A stretch of 64,000 bases of DNA from Polyangia bacterium (GTDB lineage: Bacteria; Myxococcota_A; Polyangia; Nannocystales; Nannocystaceae). Below the pieces are notes generated by a model. That model saw nothing but the letters and a program-made list of their open reading frames with translations. It was not told where the DNA came from and did not search any database. Both the position numbers and the translations under genes were made by a program. The stretch covers positions 19,599 to 83,598 of the forward strand of contig JAUIFF010000001.1 of the NCBI GenBank assembly GCA_030429545.1, given 5' to 3'. Shown piece by piece: positions 44,980 through 53,191 of the stretch (position 1 is its first letter; every line of letters begins with the position of its first letter).

Positions 44980-45375
44980 ATGCCAGACGAGGAGTTATTG
45001 CGACCCTACGACCTCATGGGCGGCGCCGACAAAGTTCGTGAACTCGTCGACCGGTTTTACGACCACATGGATACGGCCCCGGAGTACACCAAGATCCGGC
45101 GGATGCATCCGCCCGAGTTGGCATCTTCGCGCGACAAGTTGTTCATGTTTTTGTCGGGCTGGCTCGGTGGGCCGCAGTTGTATATCGAGCGTTATGGACA
45201 TCCGCGGCTACGCGCGCGCCACCTCCCGTTTGCGATCGACAGCGAGGCGCGAGACCAGTGGCTCGCGTGTATGGATGCGGCCATGGCCCAAACCCAGGTC
45301 GACCCGGCCATGGTCGCGCTGTTGCAGCGTCAGTTTGCCAAGGTCGCCGACTTTATGCGCAACGTGCCCGACTAG
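44980..45375 (+). CDS. glbO: Group II truncated hemoglobin
   Basis: The 131-residue protein fits trHb2 globins along its length. Landmarks are PYDLMGGADKVRELVDRFYDHMD with B10 Tyr27, RRMHPPELASSRDKL, FLSGWLGGPQLYIERYGHPRLRARHLPF with proximal His81, and WLACMDAAM with G8 Trp94. Such proteins bind O2 or detoxify NO and peroxide. The 3' end of the gene is included in a three-copy duplication that runs into the end of the convergent glucokinase gene. Confidence 0.93.
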   Translation: MPDEELLRPYDLMGGADKVRELVDRFYDHMDTAPEYTKIRRMHPPELASSRDKLFMFLSGWLGGPQLYIERYGHPRLRARHLPFAIDSEARDQWLACMDAAMAQTQVDPAMVALLQRQFAKVADFMRNVPD

Positions 45376-45703
45376 TTTATCGCCAGTTCACTATATGCTG
45401 ATACACATGAACTAGGCGACAACCACCCGGCCCCGGTCGACTCGGCCATGGTCGCGCTGTTGCAGCGTCAGTTTGCCAAGGTCGCCGACGTTATGCGCAA
45501 CATGCCCGACTCGTTGGTCGCCAGTTTACTATGTGCTGATACATATGAACTAGGCGACAACTCCCGGCCCCGGTCGACCCGGCCCTGGTCGCGTTGTTGT
45601 GTTGCAGCGTTCGATTGCCAAGGCCGCCGACTTTATGCGCAACGTGCCCGACTCGTTGGTCGCTTACTATATGCTGATACATATGAACTAGGCGACAACC
45701 ACC
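45295..45703 (+). repeat. Three-copy tandem duplication of the glbO-glk convergent junction
   Basis: A unit of about 136 nt occurs three times (about 45295-45434, 45435-45570, 45571-45703). Each contains the last codons of glbO (read as LLQRQFAKVAD-MRN-PD), the spacer TGCTGATACA-ATGAAC and the reversed end of glk (CTAGGCGACAAC). Copy 1 keeps the real glbO stop and copy 3 the real glk stop. Copies 2 and 3 have lost the glbO stop and copy 3 has small indels. This fills the 312-nt gap between the genes; reading frames in it are duplicates, not genes. Confidence 0.88.
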
Positions 45704-46650
45704 CGGCCTGCGGCCAGCAGTGCGGCTCCGCGAAGCCCAAGGTCGGGGTCGGTGACCAGCGAGACTTGCAAGGTTTGCAAAAGCTCGGTCATGGGCGGTT
45801 TGCCGACCATCGCCTGGGTAAACCCGGGTGCGTTTAAAAACTCGCGCAGGTGGTTGGCGACGCCTCCAGTTAAAAACACACCGCCGCGGGCAATAGCCAC
45901 AAGTGCAGCTTGGCCAACAAAACTGCCGGCGAGCTCGGCCAGCAGCTCGCAGGCGGCCGCGCAGGTTGTCGATGTTGTTGCCTGTGCATGGATTTGTGCC
46001 GGGGATAGCTGGGCCGGTGTATCTGGGTTGGCTGTGGTTGCATGGACGAATGCGTGTAGGCGGGTAAGGCCGGGGCCCGAGAGCAGGTCTTCCCAGGTCA
46101 CGCGCCCGCGGGTCACGTCGGCGACAAACCGGTAGAGGTCGAGTTGACGGGTTGTTTCGGGGCTAAAGCCCTGGTGTCCGGCCTCAGCCGGAACAACCGT
46201 GGGGAGCTGTCCCGGGACAACCGTGGCCAGCCCGAGGCCAGTGCCAATACCGATGGTCAAGCGAACCCCGCGCGGGTTGATTTGGCCAGGTTTGACGACG
46301 AGCTGCTCCCCCTTGCCGAGGGTTGTGGTGGCAGCTGCCGCACAGACCAGGTCGTTGTGCAGGTACACGGGAATCGCACCAAACGCGCGGCGCAGGACGG
46401 ATGGGGTGAGCTCCCATCCAAGATTGGTGAGTATACATTGGTTTTGAGCAACCGGGCCGGCAACCCCGAGTGCTGCGGCAGTTACCGGCGTTGCGACGGT
46501 CGCTTGCAGTTGGCGAAACCCCGCCCTGAGAACTTCGACAGGGTCGGATTTGGGACGACTAGCGAGTTCGACCCGCGCGAGTTGTGTCGCCCCGTCAAAC
46601 AGCGCCAGCCGTGTGCGTGTTCCCCCGATATCGCCGGCCAAGAGCACCAT
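45688..46650 (-). CDS. glk: Glucokinase (Glk family)
   Basis: The 320-residue protein starts with the phosphate-binding LLAGDIGGTRTRLALFD. It has GVAGPVAQNQCILTNLGWELTP with a catalytic-loop-like HNDLVCAAAA, GIGTGLGLATVVPG, and EAGHQGFSP, all typical of bacterial ATP-glucokinases (PF02685) rather than ROK kinases. GGVFLTGGVANHLREFL closes the C-terminal part. It phosphorylates glucose to glucose 6-phosphate. The ATG at 46650, preceded by AGGTGG, is preferred over a GTG at 46659. Its 3' end lies in the last unit of the junction duplication. Confidence 0.9.
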   Translation of the reverse strand: MVLLAGDIGGTRTRLALFDGATQLARVELASRPKSDPVEVLRAGFRQLQATVATPVTAAALGVAGPVAQNQCILTNLGWELTPSVLRRAFGAIPVYLHNDLVCAAAATTTLGKGEQLVVKPGQINPRGVRLTIGIGTGLGLATVVPGQLPTVVPAEAGHQGFSPETTRQLDLYRFVADVTRGRVTWEDLLSGPGLTRLHAFVHATTANPDTPAQLSPAQIHAQATTSTTCAAACELLAELAGSFVGQAALVAIARGGVFLTGGVANHLREFLNAPGFTQAMVGKPPMTELLQTLQVSLVTDPDLGLRGAALLAAGRVVVA

Positions 46651-46822
46651 TTTTGCCACCTACCACACAGGCCGCGACCTGTGCCAGTGGCCAGCGTTTG
46701 GTCGGAGTTTGGCCCGATTTGGCCGGAGTTTGAACAGTTATGGGCGGAGCGCTTGTATCTGCATCGAGACTAGGCCCGCGGCTTGGCTTTGCCATTGCCT
46801 GGGGGATCGGGTATCGCATGGT

Positions 46823-48415
46823 ATGCGGCGTTGGAACGGCTGGGGAGATGACAGCATCGAATCGCACCTGCGACCCGATATGTTGCAGTTTTTGCGTGCC
46901 ACCATTGGCCCCGGGCATCGACGTAGCGATGTCGCGCTAAGCGATGCCGCGGCTGCGGTCGCCCGTTCGCGAGCACCGGACCACCCGTTGCTCAACACCG
47001 ACCCGCAAACCCGCTTGCTCTTGGCTCGCGGTCAGTCGTTTCCCGATTGGGTCGAGTGGCGCTGGGGGATGCAGGGGCCTGCACCCGATGCCGTGGCCCG
47101 GCCAAAAACCGAGGCCGAAGTCGCGGCGATCGTCGAGCTGGCGCAAACAAAAGGCCTGCACCTCATTCCCTACGGTGGGGGCACCAGTGTCGTTGGCCAC
47201 CTCGCACCCCAGGCCGGCGATGCTGCGGTTGTTACGGTCGATATGCGCGGGTTGGGGAACCTGCAAAAACTCGATGCGGACGATCGGTTGGCGACATTTG
47301 GTGCCGGGGTTGTCGGCCCGGCGATCGAAGCCCAGCTTCGCCCCCACGGATTGATGCTGGGGCATTTCCCCCAATCCTACGAATACTCGACGCTGGGCGG
47401 CTGGGTGGTGACACGGTCGAGCGGCCAGCAATCGTTGCGCTACGGCCGGATTGAGCAGATGTTTGCCGGCGGTCGGGTGGTGACGCCGCGGGGCACCTTG
47501 GTGGTGCCACCGATTCCGGCCAGTGGTGCCGGCACCGATCTGCGCGAGCTGATTTTGGGGAGCGAGGGCCGGATCGGGCTGCTCACCGAAGTTGCCGTGC
47601 GGGTGCGGTCTGTGCCTGAGCGCGAGGTGTTCGACGCCGGATTTTTACCGACCTGGCAACACGGCCTCGACTGCGTCCGCGAGCTTGCCCAAGCCGGTGT
47701 CCCACTGTCGATGATGCGGCTGAGCAACGCCATCGAAACCCGTACCAACCTGTTGATGGCCGGACGCCCGCGGGCGATTGGCGCACTCGAACGCTACCTG
47801 TCGCTGCGAGGAACTGGCGATGAACGCTGTATGCTAGTGATGGGCTACACCGGGTCACGACGCGACGTAAGCCGTCAACGGCGGGCGGCGAGGTCTGCCG
47901 TTCGCGGCCACGGTGGTGTCTTGGTCGGTCGGCCGATCGGCGACGCCTGGGCCCGCAATCGGTTTCGCGGGCCGTATTTGCGCAACGCCTTGTGGGAACA
48001 CGGCTACGGGGTCGACACCGTCGAAACGGCCGTTCGCTGGAGCCGCGTCACCGAGATGGTCGAGGGATTTGAGTCGGCCGTCAAAACTTCACTCGCCGCC
48101 GACGGCGAAAAGCCGCATGTCTTTACCCACCTGTCACACATGTATCCGCAGGGGTCGAGTGTGTACTGCACCTATGTGTTTCGCCTGGCGGCAACACCCC
48201 GGCAAACCCTCGATCGCTGGCGGCAACTCAAAGCAGCAGTGAGTACGGCGATTGTCCGTTGTGGTGGGACCATTAGTCACCAACACGGCGTCGGCCTCGA
48301 CCATCTTCCCTACCTGTCCAAAGAGAAAGGTGAGGAGGGAATCGCCGCGATCAGCTCGGTGTTGCGTCACTTCGATCCACAGGGAATCATGAACCCTGGG
48401 AAATTGATCGCGTGA
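46823..48415 (+). CDS. Alkylglycerone-phosphate synthase-like FAD-linked oxidase
   Basis: From the ATG at 46823 the protein has 530 residues. The opening RRWNGWGDDS and the FAD-binding PCMH domain (PYGGGTSVVG at about 116-125; GHFPQSYEYSTLGGWV; TRSSGQQSLRYGRIEQM) match alkyldihydroxyacetonephosphate synthases rather than lactate or glycolate oxidases. The C-terminal cap holds HLSHMYPQGSSVYCTYVFR and the His-rich HQHGVGLDH (about 487-495), then a GIMNPGKL end. These enzymes swap the acyl chain of acyl-DHAP for a fatty alcohol, the first ether-bond step. Ether lipids are known in myxobacteria. The stop overlaps the start of glpD, so both are coupled. Confidence 0.87.
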   Translation: MRRWNGWGDDSIESHLRPDMLQFLRATIGPGHRRSDVALSDAAAAVARSRAPDHPLLNTDPQTRLLLARGQSFPDWVEWRWGMQGPAPDAVARPKTEAEVAAIVELAQTKGLHLIPYGGGTSVVGHLAPQAGDAAVVTVDMRGLGNLQKLDADDRLATFGAGVVGPAIEAQLRPHGLMLGHFPQSYEYSTLGGWVVTRSSGQQSLRYGRIEQMFAGGRVVTPRGTLVVPPIPASGAGTDLRELILGSEGRIGLLTEVAVRVRSVPEREVFDAGFLPTWQHGLDCVRELAQAGVPLSMMRLSNAIETRTNLLMAGRPRAIGALERYLSLRGTGDERCMLVMGYTGSRRDVSRQRRAARSAVRGHGGVLVGRPIGDAWARNRFRGPYLRNALWEHGYGVDTVETAVRWSRVTEMVEGFESAVKTSLAADGEKPHVFTHLSHMYPQGSSVYCTYVFRLAATPRQTLDRWRQLKAAVSTAIVRCGGTISHQHGVGLDHLPYLSKEKGEEGIAAISSVLRHFDPQGIMNPGKLIA

Positions 48416-50115
48416 CTCGAGCGGACGACAGGACAACAGCACAACCACCACTGGGGTGGCGCCCGAACACTCGCCGGGAGGTGCTCGACCAATTGGCGAA
48501 CACCGATTGGGACATTGCAGTTGTCGGCGGAGGGATCACCGGGGCAGGGATCGTCCGCGAGGCGGCACGGGCCGGGATGAAGGTGTTGCTGGTCGAACGC
48601 CACGACTTTGCCTTTGGCACCTCGTCGCGTTCGTCCAAGTTTGTCCACGGCGGGCTGCGCTACCTGCAGCACGGCAAGTTGGGGTTGGTCCGCGACAGCG
48701 TGCGCGAGCGCGAGGAGTTGTTGCAACACGGCGCCGGGCTGGTGCTGCCCCAGGAGTTTTTGGTTGCCGACTACGAGTACCAACGCCTCAGTCGCCGGCT
48801 GTTTAAGTGGGCTTTGCGGGCCTACGACTGGCTCGCCGGTGAGCGCTCGTCGGGCTACCTCGAGCCGGCACAGTTGCTTTCCCGGATTCCGTCGCTCAAT
48901 CGCATTGGTCTGCGCGGCGGGTTTTTGTACAAAGATGCCCAGACCGACGACGCTCGGCTGGTGTTGCGGGTGCTGCGGGAGGCGACTGCCGTCGGTGCTT
49001 GTATCCTCAACTATGTTGCCGCCACCGGCCTTGTGCGCGACGACGACGGCCGGGTGACGGGGGTGAGCCTGCGCGATGTGCCCTCCGGCGAGACCTACCA
49101 AGCGCGTGCGCGGCTGGTGATCAACGCCACCGGAGCATGGGCCGACGAGCTGCGAGAGGCACTCGGCAAGGAGCCACGCATGCGTCCTTTGCGGGGCAGT
49201 CATTTGGTTTTCGATGCCGACCGCTTACCGATCCACCAACCGCTCGCCCTGTTTCACCCCGAAGACCGGCGACCGGTGGCGATTTACCCGTGGGAGGGGG
49301 CGACAGTCGTCGGCACCACCGACCTCGACCACGACAGTCCGCTCACCCAAGAGCCGGCGATTTCCGGCGACGAAACTTCCTACCTGCTCAAGCTCCTCGA
49401 CCTCGTGTTTCCGCGGCTGCGGCTGTCGGTCGGCGACATCATCAGCACGTTTTCGGGGGTCCGCCCGATCGTTGGCAGCGGCCGCAAGGACCCGTCCAAG
49501 GAGTCGCGCGACCATGTGGTGTGGCACGAGCACGGGTTGTTGACAGTGACCGGCGGCAAGCTGACGACCTTTCGTCTGATCGCCCTGGATGCGCTGGGTA
49601 AGGCCCGCGATGTCGTCCCCGAACTGGCTGTTGGGGAGGCCGAAGACGCACCGGGGCACGAACTCGGTGTACTTGCACAGGTTTCGCCCGACGACCTCGA
49701 GCAGGCGCTGTCGACCGCCGGTTGCGACCTCAAACCCGAAGCCCGTGCCCGGCTGTTGGGTCGCTACGGCCTCGATGCCGCTGCGGTGGTTGCCTGTGCC
49801 AAGTCTCCCAAACGCGAGCTGACGACCATCCCCGGTACCCATACGTTGTGGGTCGAGCTGCGGTGGGCTGCCCGCCAGGAGTCGGTGGTTCACCTCGACG
49901 ATTTGCTGTTGCGACGGACACGGATCGGCCTGCTCCTGCGAGGTGGGGGACTCGGTGTGATGTCGCAGATCCGTAGCCTTGTGCAACACGAACTCGGGTG
50001 GAGCGATGCCGAGTTTGACCAGCAGGTCAATCGCTACCGCGACCTGTGGAACCGGAGCTACCGCGTGCCCGAGGCTGCGGCGATCCCCGATTGGCAATCG
50101 ACACGCACGGGCTGA
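48412..50115 (+). CDS. glpD: Glycerol-3-phosphate dehydrogenase, FAD-dependent
   Basis: The 567-residue protein starts at a GTG that overlaps the previous stop (GTGA). It has the FAD motif IAVVGGGITGAGIVREAARAG, then FAFGTSSRSSKFVHGGLRYLQ, DAQTDDARLVLRVLREA, GAWADELRE, GSHLVFD, FPWEG-like IYPWEGATVVGTTD and TVTGGKLTTFRLIA. All are standard for GlpD. It oxidises glycerol 3-phosphate to DHAP and passes electrons to quinone. The coupling to an alkylglycerone-phosphate synthase suggests that here it serves ether lipid synthesis, an inference. It ends flush with a convergent gene. Confidence 0.93.
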   Translation: MTRADDRTTAQPPLGWRPNTRREVLDQLANTDWDIAVVGGGITGAGIVREAARAGMKVLLVERHDFAFGTSSRSSKFVHGGLRYLQHGKLGLVRDSVREREELLQHGAGLVLPQEFLVADYEYQRLSRRLFKWALRAYDWLAGERSSGYLEPAQLLSRIPSLNRIGLRGGFLYKDAQTDDARLVLRVLREATAVGACILNYVAATGLVRDDDGRVTGVSLRDVPSGETYQARARLVINATGAWADELREALGKEPRMRPLRGSHLVFDADRLPIHQPLALFHPEDRRPVAIYPWEGATVVGTTDLDHDSPLTQEPAISGDETSYLLKLLDLVFPRLRLSVGDIISTFSGVRPIVGSGRKDPSKESRDHVVWHEHGLLTVTGGKLTTFRLIALDALGKARDVVPELAVGEAEDAPGHELGVLAQVSPDDLEQALSTAGCDLKPEARARLLGRYGLDAAAVVACAKSPKRELTTIPGTHTLWVELRWAARQESVVHLDDLLLRRTRIGLLLRGGGLGVMSQIRSLVQHELGWSDAEFDQQVNRYRDLWNRSYRVPEAAAIPDWQSTRTG

Positions 50116-50754
50116 CTAGAGTTTTCGCGGTCGCCGGATAAACCCGAAGACGGCTCCGACAGCTGTGATGATGGCGGCCATGCCAAAGTCGAGGGTGAGG
50201 CCCCAACCCTGGATGTAGCTAGCAGCAGCCAAGATGCCGGCAATCAGCGAAACGATCGCCATAAGGACCGCGTGACCCTCACGCTCCACCCGACGCTTGG
50301 CGATTCGCCGCCGGATCTCGCGGATGAGCTTGTCTGGATCCGGGTCGGGTGTGGCGAACGTGTCGTTTTTCAACGGCACGCCCAAAACATGCGCTGTCCA
50401 AGCTGCGGCGGCGACCACCAACTGTTCGTCACCGCTTTCGACGAGGTCATGGGATTGCCCGTTGCGGTCGAGCACAAAGGCTGTATAGACATCGATCGCT
50501 ACCCCCTCGGTCGCTATTGGCGTGGACATGGCATTGACGAGCTGAACCCTGTCCGCGAGCTGTTCGCGCCACCTCGCGGGTTGGTCGAGCAACTGGTCGA
50601 GTGTTGGGAACGCGTCGAGGGCCGGTGGTGGGGCAGAGGCCTCGAGCGCGCGTAGGGCGTTCGCGCGGCGGCGAGCCCAGTAGAGCCCGACAGCGGCCAT
50701 CAGCCCGGTCGGGGCGATCACCACGACCAAGAACAGGATGAGGTCACCGGCCAC
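50116..50754 (-). CDS. Hypothetical membrane protein
   Basis: The 212-residue protein has one N-terminal membrane helix (LILFLVVVIAPTGLMAAVGLY) and a soluble middle domain of about 130 residues (QLVNAMSTPIATEGVAIDVYTAFVL). A basic segment (IRRRIAKRRVERE) and two C-terminal helices (AVLMAIVSLIAGILAAASYI; FGMAAIITAVGAVFGFI) follow. No family recognised. Its stop codon abuts the glpD stop with no gap. Confidence 0.68.
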   Translation of the reverse strand: MAGDLILFLVVVIAPTGLMAAVGLYWARRRANALRALEASAPPPALDAFPTLDQLLDQPARWREQLADRVQLVNAMSTPIATEGVAIDVYTAFVLDRNGQSHDLVESGDEQLVVAAAAWTAHVLGVPLKNDTFATPDPDPDKLIREIRRRIAKRRVEREGHAVLMAIVSLIAGILAAASYIQGWGLTLDFGMAAIITAVGAVFGFIRRPRKL

Positions 50755-51232
50755 CCAACCAGGGTCTCAAAAAAAAGAGGTATGCGGGTATCCACACTGT
50801 AGACAAGTGCCACGCATGACCCGAAGTCCGGTTGTCGGGGATCGTTTGGTGGGATCCCGACAACGCTTGTATAGGCATGTGATCGCAAACTAAGCAGGTG
50901 AGATCCTAGATCTTTTGATTTTTCTGCTTGGCAAGATGGCGGCGGGCCTCGCAGGGTAAACTACGAAAACCGGCTAGCTGGCCTTCACACCCTGTGAGGT
51001 GCTCTCACCGGGATTTGTTCACCATGAACAGATGCCCGGTGAACAGGTCTTCCCAGCCCGTTTGGAATGTGCTATCCGGCGGCCGCGTTCGGAGGATGTG
51101 CCTATCTAGGCCGCCTCAAGCGCAGCTTGTTTTTGGCTCGCTTGCACTCTTGTCCTACATCTAACCACTTTTTCTGACATTGTAACCAATGTGGTATTTG
51201 GGTGTTGACCCCACCCAGGAGCAGAGGCAATC
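50755..51232. other. Structured noncoding stretch upstream of a small membrane peptide gene
   Basis: It contains a long near-palindrome: GTTGTCGGG (50831-50839) with its complement in GATCCCGACAAC (50853-50864). Further on there is a nested hairpin: CACCGGG (51006-51012) with CCCGGTG (51035-51041), enclosing TGTTCA (51016-51021) and TGAACA (51025-51030). CATTG/CAATG flank TAAC near 51180. No T-tracts follow the first two, so these are not clear terminators. Regulatory RNA or operators are possible. Confidence 0.4.
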
Positions 51233-51325
51233 ATGGCCGCATATATCGGAAACATTTGTGCAGTTCTCGTCAGCGTTGGACTCCTCGTCGGCACCCTACG
51301 GTTCACACGTCGCGTGACCGGTTAG
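51233..51325 (+). CDS. Possible 30-residue membrane peptide
   Basis: ATG at 51233 opens a 30-codon frame with one hydrophobic segment (GNICAVLVSVGLLVGTL) and a basic end (RFTRRVTG). GAGG lies 5 nt before the start, and an AGGAG lies a little further upstream. Small single-helix peptides of this type are common regulators, but there is no homology evidence from the sequence alone. The stop is 91 nt before the start used for the next gene. Confidence 0.4.
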   Translation: MAAYIGNICAVLVSVGLLVGTLRFTRRVTG

Positions 51326-51416
51326 CCGACACTCCGCCCGGCCAGACATGGTCGCTTGCTGGGCCACGAGTCTAAAAACCCTGGGATGTCCGCGCATCCT
51401 CCCCCCATACCGTCCG

Positions 51417-52430
51417 ATGCGTGAATCCTCCCACCCCCTGTCGGAGCTAACGCTCCAAAACATCAACGAGATCCGGCTGCTGTTGCGAGGGCAGTCGGTG
51501 ATCGATTGGCACCGGCTGGCGTTTACGCAAAAAGACGAAGTCATTCGTCTACTCGCACTCAACTGTATCGACTACAGCGATCCCGACGATCGCCAGCGGC
51601 TCGAGACATTGCGAGCCCAGGCGGTTGCCTATATCGCCGACGTCCTCAACATGCGGCTCGATAGCCACGTAGCCACCAAGGTCCCGTGGGTCGAGCTGCC
51701 GTTGCTCGCGTCGACCGGTTCGGGAACCCGGCAGCGACACGCCTGCATGCTGCTCAAGGTGATGCACATCATCTATCACCTCGATGCCCGCGAGCTGCGA
51801 ACAACGCTCGCGATCTCCGAGCACGACCTCTACTCGCGGGTCGAAGAGAGCGTCACCTCAATGTTCGACGCGTTGCGAGCCGCAGGAGTGCCAGTTGTTG
51901 AATTCTCTTGGAGTCGCAAGGTTCGCACGTCGCTCATCACCAAGCTGCTGCTCAAGCGCGAGACCAGCGCAGCCCGGGTGTTCGACCGCCTGCGGTTTCG
52001 CCTGATCGTCAAAGACCCCGAAGACCTGCTGCCAACCCTGCAGATCATGTTGCAGCGGTGCATACCGTTCAACTACGTGGTCCCCAACCAGACGGTCAAC
52101 ACTCTGGTCAACGTCGACCGGCTGCGAACAGGCCTCGACTTTGAAGCGAGCCAACTCGCCGAGGAACCAGCCGCCAACGAGTTTTCCGGGCGCGAGTTCC
52201 GAGTACTCAACTTCATCGCCGACCTCCCCGTACGACTCAGCAAAATCGCAACCGAGTCGGAGGTGCCAGAGGGGTTCCACAGCCGAGTGGTGTTTGTCCT
52301 GGCGGAGTTTCAGATTCTCGACGCAGCGACAGCCGCGAGCAACGAAAGTGGCGACAACTCGCATGCGAAGTATAAGAACCGGCAGCATCAGCATGTGCGG
52401 ATGAGACTCCTTCGCGAGCCTAGGAGCTAG
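51417..52430 (+). CDS. TIGR04552-like conserved protein, possibly nucleotidyltransferase-fold
   Basis: The product has 337 residues from the ATG at 51417 (an upstream ATG at 51348 gives 360). It resembles a family of uncharacterised proteins seen in myxobacteria (TIGR04552). The middle section reads RKVRTSLITKLLLKRETSA...FDRLRFRLIVKDPEDLLPTLQIM. In outline this is like the RelA/SpoT synthetase core (R-x-K-x-x-x-S followed by D-x-x-x-x-R-hydrophobic-V). That link is my inference and weak. No signal or membrane segment. The first copy of repeat island 4 begins at its stop codon. Confidence 0.65.
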   Translation: MRESSHPLSELTLQNINEIRLLLRGQSVIDWHRLAFTQKDEVIRLLALNCIDYSDPDDRQRLETLRAQAVAYIADVLNMRLDSHVATKVPWVELPLLASTGSGTRQRHACMLLKVMHIIYHLDARELRTTLAISEHDLYSRVEESVTSMFDALRAAGVPVVEFSWSRKVRTSLITKLLLKRETSAARVFDRLRFRLIVKDPEDLLPTLQIMLQRCIPFNYVVPNQTVNTLVNVDRLRTGLDFEASQLAEEPAANEFSGREFRVLNFIADLPVRLSKIATESEVPEGFHSRVVFVLAEFQILDAATAASNESGDNSHAKYKNRQHQHVRMRLLREPRS

Positions 52431-53105
52431 CGCGCGGGCTATTTTGGCCTTCGCGGGCTATTTTGGCCGAGGACCGGCCCGAAGAGGCTTGCAGTAGGCA
52501 ACTACAGCGGCGCCTCTTCAGACTCGGTCCTCGGCCAAAATTTCACCGCGAAGAAGTTGGAGTAGGCAACTACAGCGGCGCCTCGGTCCTCGGCCAAAAT
52601 TTCGCCGCGAATCGTGGTTCAGGCTTGGTTTCGTGACTGGGGTTTGGTGGGGGGTTGGTGGGCGCAGCGAGGGAAGGAAGTAGGTCGCGCGGGGCAGTAG
52701 GCAACTACAGCGGCGCCTCTTCAGCCTCGGTCCTCGGTCGCGCGGGGGTTGGTAGTTGGTGTGGGTGCAGCGAGGAAGTTGGAGTAGGCAACTAGCGGGT
52801 CGCGCGGGGCAGTAGCGGCCTCTTCAGCCTCGGTCCTCGGCCAAAATTTCACCGCGAATCGTGGTTCAGGCTTGGTTTCGTGACTGTGGGTCGCGCGGGT
52901 GAAATGGTGTGGGCGGGCGAGGAGCAAAGAAGTTGGAGTAGGCAACTACAGCGGGCGCCTCTTCAGACAGGCAACTACAGCGGGCGCCTCTTCAGACTCG
53001 GTCCTCGGCCAAAATTTCACCGCGAAGAAGTTGGAGTAGGCAACTACAGCGGCGCCTCTTCAGACTCGGTCCTCGGCCAAAATTTTCACCGCGAATCGTG
53101 GTTCA
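52431..53105 (+). repeat. Palindrome repeat island 4
   Basis: Noncoding array that starts immediately after the preceding stop codon with CGCGCGGG. One complete element lies at 52460-52541. Several partial copies follow, built from the apex block (AGTAGGCAACTACAGC), the right arm (GCGCCTCTTCAG-CTCGGTCCTCGGCCAAAAT) and the tail (CACCGCGAATCGTGGTTCAGG). They lie near 52560, 52695, 52785, 52935, 52970 and 53036. Spacers repeat GAAGTTGGAGTAGGCAAC. It lies between two plus-strand genes. Confidence 0.85.
52460..52541 (+). repeat. Complete 82-nt palindrome, locus 4
   Basis: ATTTTGGCCGAGGACCG (52460-52476) pairs perfectly with CGGTCCTCGGCCAAAAT (52525-52541), 17 bp. Inside, GAAGAGGC pairs with GCCTCTTC. 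The apex is GCAGTAG-GCAA-CTACAGC. Confidence 0.88.
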
Positions 53106-53191
53106 GGCGTGACTGTGGTGCAGGTCTTCGCTACGTCGAGGTGAACAAGGACGGTGCGGGGGTGTCGTGGTGCTGGGCTATGCTCGCGGCG

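Noticed and set aside
45448..45837. Second globin-related gene downstream of glbO
   Set aside because: Its first part is a duplicated 3' end of glbO and its remainder is antisense to glk; it is a by-product of the junction duplication.
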